This document shows, piece after piece, positions 48,801 to 56,249 of a stretch of DNA of 64,000 nucleotides (its first letter is position 1; every line of letters starts with the position of its first letter). Source of the DNA: Gracilaria gracilis (lineage: Eukaryota > Rhodophyta > Florideophyceae > Gracilariales > Gracilariaceae). The notes beneath the pieces were generated by a model. The model was given only the letters and a program-made list of their open reading frames with translations, did no database searches and was not told the origin of the DNA. The stretch is from the NCBI GenBank assembly GCA_030374805.1, contig JARGSG010000052.1, positions 310,001-374,000 on the forward strand. The letters run 5' to 3'. The position numbers and the translations under genes are program-made.

Positions 48801-48833
48801 CATAATCCTGCTGGATATGGTTTGCGTAGGCAT
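45833..48833 (-). CDS. ParB-like/Ulp1-type (C48) cysteine protease fusion, three exons
   Basis: ATG at 48833 (context ttcaccATG). Exons 48833-47966, 47885-47656 and 47605-45833 total 957 codons (956 residues) with phase kept across both GT-AG introns. The N-terminal part (residues about 20-110) reads QPILVV then VVVGGGHRVLVAAHLM and VPYQV, like the ParB/Srx fold with its G-x-HR nucleotide-binding motif. Residues about 430-580 form a Ulp1/SENP-type peptidase: His in GALHWSLVVV (about 476), Asp in IFWLDSMG (about 518), Gln in NKNLQKS (about 566) and Cys in LDCGFH (about 571). The remainder is Ser/Pro-rich. Ulp1 domains are known in MULE and CACTA transposons; a ParB-like partner in one chain is unusual as far as I know. 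The ParB call is by motif only. Confidence 0.72.
47606..47655 (-). other. Predicted 50-nt intron 2 of the fusion gene
   Basis: Donor GTGAGT (after GTCGTG) and acceptor TTTGCAG; phase 0. Removing it joins SIDLADVV to EKVFGGVRKG in the frame of the protease exon, which otherwise lacks an ATG start. Confidence 0.75.
47886..47965 (-). other. Predicted 80-nt intron 1 of the fusion gene
   Basis: Donor GTAGCG and acceptor CCTCCCCCAG; phase 1. Joining gives FTDRSG-WESYLDWKQPGS and preserves the frame. The donor is not optimal, so nearby alternatives cannot be excluded. Confidence 0.6.
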
Positions 48834-49018
48834 GGTGAAGGTGAAGAAGGAGGAAGAGATGCCTATAGATCTTCAGGGAGGGGAATGAGGCGAAATAAAT
48901 GCGTAGCGTTGGGAATGATATTCGAAAGAGAAAGACGGAAAGGAACTGTTGCATAGTCGTAGTGAATCGCTCAAGACGGAAGGTGGGCTAAGGAGCTCGC
49001 GTACCACACGATTTGACG

Positions 49019-49354
49019 AAATGCAGAACAATGTTCTGGATTCCGACGGCGGGACCGCCGGGGTGTATGGTGCAAAATCATGGACCATGGTCAGCACACG
49101 TGGGATTCATAGCACCCTGGCCCAGACACGTGGGTTACATTGCTAAAGTGCACGCCTTACAAGAAAAGTACGGGTACAGTACGTGTACAGGTGTACACGG
49201 CGCCCCGTAACGACACCCTTAAGAGCGTTCCATCGTGTGGCACAGGGGCGACAGTGTGAACTCCGTTGAGGGTTCCAGCGGCTATGATTTCAGAATATTT
49301 CTCCCAAAAATGGGCAATTTTGGTTCACCAAATACAGAACATTGTTCCGCAATC
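49019..49354. repeat. Right, degenerate copies of the 25-bp palindrome
   Basis: Sites at 49019-49043 (aaatgcagaacaatgttctg...) and 49330-49354 (aaatacagaacattgttccg...) each differ from the consensus at a few positions. They lie just upstream of the start of the ParB-like/Ulp1 gene (which begins at 48833, minus) and upstream of the 50118 gene. Confidence 0.7.
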
Positions 49355-49559
49355 TGCCGCTGCCGCCGCTATCTTTCCCTTCTCCATAGTAAGCTGTTTC
49401 ATCTGCCGTAGAAGTCCTCTCTTGCGTATTCACTAACAAAGGAGAAGTTTCGTATACCGTTGAAGAGGATTGACGGGATATATCGAGCATTCACCCTGTC
49501 GGATTTCAAGCGTGCTTCCCACCCCCGTTGTGTGTTTGGCAGTTGGGTCTCTCTTGACC

Positions 49560-50040
49560 TGGGGTGCTTCGTACCGATTTGGGCCTAGAGTTCATCGTTG
49601 TGTGCGTACAGGAGTGTGTTCACGTTTATTCAGCCTTGTGGTGGTGTGTTCGCAACGAGTGTTACCGGAGTGTGTTCGAGATCCGCCGACGCTCCCGCTT
49701 GGTGGCTCTACGTTGGTTGTGGTGCTACGTTGGTTGTGGTGCTACGTTTGTCGTGTGTGTACTGGAGTGTATGCGCGTTTCTTTCGCGTTGTCGTTGTGG
49801 TGCCGCGTTCGTTGTGTCTTTACCGGAGTTTGTTCTCGATCTGCAGCCGTTCCCGCGTTGCGCTGTGGTACTACATTGGTTGTGGTGTTACGTTCTTTTG
49901 TGTGTTTCCTGGAGCGTATTCGCGTTTCTTACGCGTTGTCGTTGTGTTTCTGTGATCGTTGTGTGGTTACCGGAGTGTGTTTGCGCTGTGGTGGTACGTT
50001 CTTTTTCGTGACGTTGCAGCGCTACGTTCGTTGTCTTGAC
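49560..50040 (+). repeat. T/G-rich degenerate repeat, about 150-bp period
   Basis: The phrase ttaccggagt(g/t)tgtt recurs at about 49663, 49821 and 49967, each time followed by related cgttggttgtgg / cgcgtttctt.cgcgttgtcg words. Lack of stops leaves all three plus frames open for 130-160 codons, so none is likely to be real. It is the immediate 5' region of the gene at 50118. Confidence 0.65.
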
Positions 50041-50117
50041 TAGAGTGCTGGGGGAATCGTTTACCCGTTCATTGCTATATATTGGCCAGGTCGGACGCTG
50101 AAACCACAATCACGAGA

Positions 50118-51755
50118 ATGTCGTACGGAACGAATAGGCCCCTGCTTCAAACATACCCCGGATCGTTAAAGAAACCAATCCAGGTTCTGGTAGACCGTAG
50201 GGAGCTCAGTGAAAGCGATCGCGAAGCCAAGGTATCATGTGCCGCGAAGGCCTGGAAGGCTGCGCATATGGGGTTGACCTGTGGATTCGGATTCGGGATG
50301 ATTGTCCACGGGATGTCCCCAAGTGACTTCTCCCGAATTAATAGCTACTTGAAGTCAGCGAAAGGCGTCGCGGATGTGGAAAGTGGACTGCGCTGTAAGC
50401 ACACACCCGAAAGCATGGAGGCAACGTATAAAGGGTACCAGGGAGAAATCCGTCTTGTTCGTCTGGGAGGTCGGGAAGATGTTTGTGAAGTGCTCGAAAC
50501 TATGATAATAGCTCAGCAATATGTTATATGCCGTGTGATTGAAAGGGGACTAATAGGAGATGTGGAGAAGCTGGATGACTTCCGCCCGGACAATGAGATA
50601 AGGATTTTAAGTACTGTGCATTGTCGGTTCAAGATCAGCATCTGCTCTCTGAGTGGAATGGAGGACTATATTCGAATTGTAGAAGAAGATCACGACAAGG
50701 TGAAAGTTGAGGAAACACGAAGCACACTAATGTCGAAGGAACACGTTCTACGGAAGGATGGGAAGCAGAATTGGGAGTGGGGTTGGGCAAGAAACGGACG
50801 TCATGGGGTCGAGAACATAGAACAGGGCTTGTTCGTTGTGTACACCCTCCTTCCCACGGCAGACGGAGGGTTCTTTGCGGAAGTACTTCAGGATTGTGGA
50901 ATATATGTGACGGTTGTCGACCATATTGTGAGAGGCTTTTCAGGGAAGGATGATGGCGACAGTGGGAAGTACTACGAGTTCGTGGCCCCTGTACACCCCA
51001 CCGTAGATACACTGATGCGCACGTTTTGGATGGGTATGGGAAGTAGTATTGTGCTTCCGAGCTCAACAGTGGTTCGTTTCAGTGGGCATATGGATTATGA
51101 TGTGCAGATATTTGGATACGTGCTGAAGGCGTCGCGGTTGGAAAGAAATAAGACCATTGACTTCCTTTACCGGGAAAACCTCGAACAGTACGAAGGGGTG
51201 AATGATTACGGTAACCGCACCGAGCTCATGAAGTACGATGAGAAGGTGGGAGTTGAGTACGTGAACTTTCGAAGGTTTATGCGGGAGAACCCGGGGGAGC
51301 GGGGTCTACTTGTAGGGACAATACCGACTGTCATGGAGGTTGAGTTACGGGGAAAGTACAGAGAGCAATTATTGGAGGGTATGTACGATGCGTTGAAGGA
51401 AGGGACAAAGCTGCTGGATGTGTATAATGACAATCCAGTTTTGAAACTGGTGGCAAAGGTGGATGGTATAAAGTACGCAAACGATGCTGAAAGTGGAAGT
51501 CGTCGAATGTGGGTTGAAGGTAAGGAAGAATGGATGGTGAAGAATGTACCTTTCGCTTACATGGAAATGCTGCTCGGAGAAGAATTGTCGTTTCCCCTGG
51601 ATATTGCGGAGCTACGTGACGGCCTGCTGAAGGAGATTAGACGAAAGCTAGGCGGAACTGAAGCGGATAGTGAAGACGATAGTGAAGAGGGAAGTGGTGA
51701 GGATAGTGATGGAGAGGGCGATGATAGTGATGGAGAGGGCGATCATAGTGATTGA
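50118..51755 (+). CDS. Intact orphan protein, 545 residues, acidic tail
   Basis: ATG 50118 (context gagaATGTC) opens one clean frame to TGA ending at 51755. The product begins basic/Pro-containing, has a globular middle with mixed helices and strands (CGFGFGMIVHGMSPSDF, MIIAQQYVICRVIERGLIG, WMGMGSSIVLPSSTVV), and ends in an acidic Ser/Asp/Glu/Gly tail built from a 21-base DNA repeat (GDDSDGEGDHSD). No family is recognised. It sits at the right side of the recombinase element, and its frame is undamaged, unlike most neighbours, so it may be under selection or young. The repeat encoding the tail continues past the stop to about 51830. It could be an element-encoded structural or DNA-binding protein; that is a guess. 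Confidence 0.75.
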   Translation: MSYGTNRPLLQTYPGSLKKPIQVLVDRRELSESDREAKVSCAAKAWKAAHMGLTCGFGFGMIVHGMSPSDFSRINSYLKSAKGVADVESGLRCKHTPESMEATYKGYQGEIRLVRLGGREDVCEVLETMIIAQQYVICRVIERGLIGDVEKLDDFRPDNEIRILSTVHCRFKISICSLSGMEDYIRIVEEDHDKVKVEETRSTLMSKEHVLRKDGKQNWEWGWARNGRHGVENIEQGLFVVYTLLPTADGGFFAEVLQDCGIYVTVVDHIVRGFSGKDDGDSGKYYEFVAPVHPTVDTLMRTFWMGMGSSIVLPSSTVVRFSGHMDYDVQIFGYVLKASRLERNKTIDFLYRENLEQYEGVNDYGNRTELMKYDEKVGVEYVNFRRFMRENPGERGLLVGTIPTVMEVELRGKYREQLLEGMYDALKEGTKLLDVYNDNPVLKLVAKVDGIKYANDAESGSRRMWVEGKEEWMVKNVPFAYMEMLLGEELSFPLDIAELRDGLLKEIRRKLGGTEADSEDDSEEGSGEDSDGEGDDSDGEGDHSD

Positions 51756-51970
51756 GAGCCTGATAGTAGTGATGGAGAGGGCGATGATAATGATGAAGAA
51801 GGCGATGGAGCGAGTCAGGAAGAAGGGCGAGAAGGACGAAAATGGAATGCACAGGTCCATGTGTGTGTGTGGGTGTGGAAGTAGAGATTCAGGGTAGGTC
51901 TATAAAGAACCAAATTAAATCTATGTACGCCCATAGAAATAGATATATAGACAGGCATATAGACAGGTTT

Positions 51971-52044
51971 CACTTCTCAGCTTTTCCTCCCGGGGTGCTC
52001 CAATGCATGCATTGGAGAACTTCATGAGGAAAAGTTGAGAAGTG
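51971..52044 (+). terminator. Nested hairpin downstream of the orphan gene
   Basis: Outer arms 51971-51988 (cacttctcagcttttcct) and 52027-52044 pair with one mismatch. Between them, 51998-52017 is a perfect 20-base palindrome. It could mark the 3' end of the transcript or the edge of the element. Confidence 0.5.
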
Positions 52045-52325
52045 AAGATTATTAAGTAACATAATAAGTAGATGAGTTCTATGCAGGAATTTTAACAGTG
52101 TCCGACGAATCGAGGTGAGGAACAGGTACCCGCAATTCATATGGAGTAATTAAGGTACTACACCATTATGAAAGCTATGGACAATGGAAAATGTGTTACA
52201 GAATAAAAAGAATTCCATAAAGAGGAGTAACGTAGTTCACGAATATGAAAGCTAATAAATGGAAAATATATGATAAAGAATAAAAATTTGAGTCAAGAGT
52301 ACTGGGTGTGAAAAGAATAACAGGA
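52045..52325. other. AT-rich spacer
   Basis: No frames or repeats of note. Confidence 0.4.
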
Positions 52326-52724
52326 GCCCCCCTAAAACCCCTAAATCTGGCAAGGATGCACCGCGGTCGGCTGAGATCATGGCTTTACACGTGGCAACTC
52401 GGACCTCGGTCGCCCGAGCTCATGGCCTTACACGTGGCAACTCGGACCGCGGTCGGCCGAGTTCATAGCCGAGATCATGGCCATGATCTCGGCTATGAAC
52501 TCGGCCGACCGCGGTCCGAGTTTTTAGGGTTATGGCGTCTTTGGCCTTACACGTGGCAAATGGGGCAGGGATGCACCGCGGTCGGCTGAGATCATGGTCT
52601 TACACGTGGCAACTCGGACCTCGGTCGCCCGAGATCATGGCCTTACACGTGGCAGCTCGGACCGCGGTCGGCCGAGTGCATAGCCGAGATCCCCTAAAAC
52701 CTAGGGTTTAGGGGTTTAGGGGTT
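52326..52724. repeat. Foldback-like module bounded by CCCCTAAA repeats
   Basis: The left edge (52326-52347) reads gcccccctaaaacccctaaa and the right edge (52701-52724) is the inverted ctagggtttaggggtttagg, near-complementary. Inside are two 123-bp direct copies (52354-52476 and 52569-52691, offset 215) built from ccgcggtcgg, acacgtggcaactcgg and catggcc words, with an 80-bp perfect palindrome between and overlapping the first copy. The edges resemble TTTAGGG telomere repeats but are too few to be a telomere. Confidence 0.7.
52441..52520. repeat. 80-bp perfect palindrome
   Basis: The second 40 bases (52481-52520) are the exact reverse complement of the first 40 (52441-52480), with no spacer. 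It begins ctcggaccgcggtcgg and centres on atggccat. It overlaps the first 123-bp repeat copy by 36 bases. Confidence 0.95.
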
Positions 52725-52725
52725 C

Positions 52726-53125
52726 TTTGCGGTTTTTGGGGTTTGCGTAGGTATGCGAATGGCAGGAAAGGAAGGGGTTTGTAGCGGGGTTTGCAGAGTA
52801 GTGGGGTTTGCAAAGAAACGTTTTTTTTTGTTCGATGGAGGTCTTAAGCGCGCATATTGTAGTTTAAAATAGTTTAAAGCATAGCAAGGCTTTAACTGCC
52901 GCATGCCGCAAGAAATAGGGAAATGCACAGAATGGAAGCACAGAATGGAAGCTTATAACGCCGTTCGGTTTACACCGCCTGCCGACGAGCGATAATTTGC
53001 GGTTTGCGGGGTTTGCGTAGGAACGCAAATGGCGAGGAAGGAAGGGGTTTGTAGCGGGGTTTGCAAAGTAGTGGGGTTTGCAAAGAAACGTTTTTTTTTG
53101 TTCGATGGAGATCTTAAGCGCGCAT
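52726..53125 (+). repeat. 130-bp direct repeat pair
   Basis: 52726-52855 and 52996-53125 share tttgcggttt at the start, a T9 run preceded by caaagaaacg, and the end ttaagcgcgcat, with few differences and a constant 270-base offset. The pair ends just before the retroelement. Confidence 0.8.
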
Positions 53126-53153
53126 GTCGCGGGTGCAGATACTTAGTCAATTG

Positions 53154-54107
53154 CCGCATCATGCGTTAGTAGATATATATGAGCTACACCGCCATTAGCG
53201 TGGCGCCTCGCTGAAGTAATTTCCACAGATGTACACGTGGATTGCACGCCTCGAAGCGCCGCTGAGTGGGTGTGACTATCACACGTGTAGCACGGATATG
53301 CCGGAGGCAATGCATCCAGCATTTCTGTATTTACTTAGATATTTTATAGATTATTTAGCCCGGCGCACCCACTGTCAGTGGTGCGCCGAGCTTAGTACTT
53401 AGAGGGTTGATCCCTGCTCCCCTAAGTAAATTGCCCCTTGCCAAGCAAGGGCTTCTGGCTCTAACTATCACGCCTTCGCGGACTGTTCACCTCCAAGTGG
53501 AGTGACGACCGTGTTGATCACGTATAGTTACCCACCCTTATGGCGCTCAGATTATAACCACTATTTGCGTGTCTCGTTCCAATCTATTGTCGTATACTCG
53601 CCCCTGTATTGGGTTGTTCTACTTTCTCTCCCTTTTCCCCACTCTGGTGGTTCTATTTCTCCCCTTTCTTGGGTTTACCTTTTTGCCCTGTTCTCAGTGG
53701 CCCGTTTCCGACACCTTGTCGTTGCCGTGCTACTCTCTTTCGAGGACTCATTTCATGACCGTGTGAACATGTGGATTTCCACCGACTACTACCTATTCTC
53801 AACGCTCCGACGCTGTTCGTGACGGTTTGACCTCGGATTTACACCCGGCTTAGCTGTGTCATTCCCGGAGTGCTCCGTTCGCTGTGCTACCATATCGAGG
53901 GGAACATTCCGAACGTCTTCGTGAGCTTGCGCTTTTCCCGCCAGAGGCGTTGCTCCACAAGTGGTCTCCCGACTTAAAATCGAATTGGTTTAGTCGGAAG
54001 ATTCACTCGTGAATTCACTCGTATCGAGGTTATTCCTTTTTTCGCTGTCTTCATTTGGAAGTCTACTGGAAGTTCCGGCTCATTGGCCGTTGATTGATCT
54101 CGTTGTA
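53154..54107 (+). repeat. 5' terminal repeat and leader of the chromovirus
   Basis: Repeated at 62543 onward. It contains a GC-rich hairpin at 53361-53388 (cggcgcac...gtgcgccg) and a second small hairpin near 53445-53461 (cccttgc caa gcaaggg), features often found in the transcribed part of terminal repeats. The end of the repeat proper and the primer-binding site are not determined. Confidence 0.7.
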
Positions 54108-56000
54108 TGGTTGTTTTGGTCATGAAGTTGTCAGATCGTCCAAAGACACGGAGTCAGACTGGGAGAACGGATCCGCCACTGCCGTCGCGGATCCCCACCC
54201 ATTCACGGTCTCGTACCGAAGGGATGCTGGCTACTAAAGCTGTGTCTGCGACCACCCGACTTCCACCCACGTCGTTTATTAACCCTCATCGAGGTGATGG
54301 ACCGGCTCCTGCCGTTGCAGGTCCCACTCTTCCTACTGGTGGAACGGTCCCTACAAGCCCTGCCAGACAAGAGCCATCTTCGAGGAGGTATACTAACGAT
54401 GTTCCCAATTTAACTGTGGAAGAGCAGCTCCGTTCTCTGCTTCCTAAAACACGCTACCCTTGCTAAGGAGTTGTCGCTACTTGGAAAGAAGGTGGATGAC
54501 ACTGCTTTGCAGGACTTTTCTGAGGATGTCCCCGTATTGCGAGGTGATTTCAACTCCCTCTTGGAAGCTTTTGGAGGACCCACTAATTTCGCGAAGGACG
54601 TGGCTGAGAAGTTTACCCGCCTCTGCGCCCGTTTGGAAGCGGTGGAACAAACAGTCCTGGTTGGAGCCATTCGCACGGCTGAGCCGGTTGCTGTTTTACA
54701 CCGTGACCAGAAGGTCAGTGGATCCAAAACACGCAAAGAGCCGACGACTTTGATTCTTCATCATCTTCTCTTTCTTCACGCTGGTCAACCGGGTCGGACT
54801 CATCCGACTCGTCGGTAGAAGAAGCCCTTCGTGAGCGTTCGTCACGCTCAAAGCGGTCATCAGCCACCGAAGGTGTGAAACGCGCCCGCTCGAAAGGGAG
54901 GAAGCACTCTGGATTAAAAGAGTTGAAGCCTACCAATCTGCTGTACAAGAATCTGTTGTCATACCGGTAGTACCGTTTGGAGGACTTTTCATTAGGTAGA
55001 ACTGCCCGAGGGACGGGGAAGGTCAAAGACTGTATCAAACGGATGCAGCTTTCGCTCCGTAATCAACTCTTTACAGGTGATGACCCCATCTTGATATTGG
55101 ATTTTCTATCACGCTTTGTGGCGGAAGCCGACATCTTTGGGATAAATGAAGGATAGGCGTTTGTCGCGCTGCCCTACTTTCTACGCGGACTTGGCGAAGA
55201 TCAGTACAACTTTGTAAGAGGTTCATCGCGCGTCTCTGAAGGAGGGGTTACTTGCTTGCCTGAAGCAATTCAATACCAACTGAGGTCCTATGCCACTGGA
55301 ACCGCTATCCAGTCGGCAATCCTCAATCCTCGCTCTGAGAGACACCAAACAACGCCCCGGCGAAACGGAAACCGATTACTCGGTGTGCCTGAACAATGTC
55401 TTTCACGGCTGTGGCAATTTTTATTCCGCTCAAGAGCGTTTTACCATGTTCGTTGATGGACTAAACCGGGCTAAACGGACGCTAGTGGCCCGCCGCCGTG
55501 AGGAGAACCGTAAGATCACGTACTTGGAACTGTTGCAGTACGCACGCGCCGAAAGACATGCGCTACGCGCACGAGTCGCGGATAGCCTGTTGAAGCACGC
55601 TAAAGCGGTGATGTTGGAACCGGGAACCCCGTCTGCGTCAATGCTGGTTGACGAAGACTCCAATAAGGAGTATGACCAGGTGCACTTTGCCCGTAGTGAC
55701 GTGCTTTTAGTCCCAACAACGGAGCTTCCCTCAACCACGGATGCCTCGTTTCAGACGGCTCCGGACAATACACTGCTGTATGCAGATTCGAACCGAGTTC
55801 GACAGCCTCGACTATCTTATGAGAACGGTGGAGCCCGGGCCGCACGGCCTGGCTGGAAAGCTTCCCGCTCAGCGGTACGATTCTCGAATACTCGGAACTT
55901 CAATGCCATCGTTGGATTGATCTGTCACCTGTGCTATACGCGAGAGCATACTTCACTGCAGTGCGTTTTAACCATGCGTGAATGGGCATAAGTCATTGCC
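54107..56000 (+). pseudogene. gag region of the chromovirus (fossil)
   Basis: A Pro/Thr-rich start (MVVLVMKLSDRPKTRSQTG) is followed by a capsid-like helical region and a CCHC zinc knuckle (CHLCYTREHTSLQC) near 55925-55970. The first 119 codons are identical in the second copy at 63500. Broken in several places. Confidence 0.8.
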
Positions 56001-56249
56001 AACTACAAACCCCTCTCACCTGAGGAAAAGGCTTCCGTTCCGATTGCATCGTACATCCGCGTGAGGATGGATATTCCACGCACAATTGCGGCTTCAATTG
56101 CCCAGAAAATGGTGACCTCTCACCCTCGTGCCCCTCTCTAGGGAAATCCAACCGCTACTTCGGACGCTTCTGCCGCTGGTGTCCAGGCCTCAATGGCTCA
56201 TAAAAACTGAGCACCCGCCTCAGGCGCAATCTGCTCAGAAAAACTAACT

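Larger units (their letters stand above)
37934..52044. mobile_element. Putative large tyrosine-recombinase element (ends uncertain)
   Basis: Grouped because the same 25-bp palindrome recurs throughout 37.9-49.4 kb and nowhere else that I noticed, and because the genes fit a mobile element: a charged ORF followed by a tyrosine recombinase (plus), a ParB-like/Ulp1 fusion (minus), and an intact orphan ORF (plus). I see no long terminal repeats or inverted ends bracketing the whole; tyrosine-recombinase elements such as Cryptons often lack them. The region could also be two adjacent elements. The minus-strand fusion and the 545-residue ORF look whole, while the recombinase frame is interrupted a few times. 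Confidence 0.45.

Noticed and set aside
49470-50043. Three overlapping plus-strand frames of 137-161 codons
   Set aside because: They arise because the T/G-rich repeat lacks stops; composition is Cys/Val/Arg-rich and no ATG context or homology supports any.
36000-52000. Polinton or other virus-like element
   Set aside because: A protease and an integrating enzyme are present, but I see no protein-primed DNA polymerase, packaging ATPase or capsid gene, and the enzyme is a tyrosine recombinase.
52691-52724. Telomere
   Set aside because: Only two or three TTTAGGG-like units, inverted at the other edge of a small module and followed by ordinary sequence.
53154-54607. Long terminal repeat of about 1.45 kb including gag start
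   Set aside because: The repeat runs into gag only because a second element unit follows; a terminal repeat sharing in a tandem pair explains it better.
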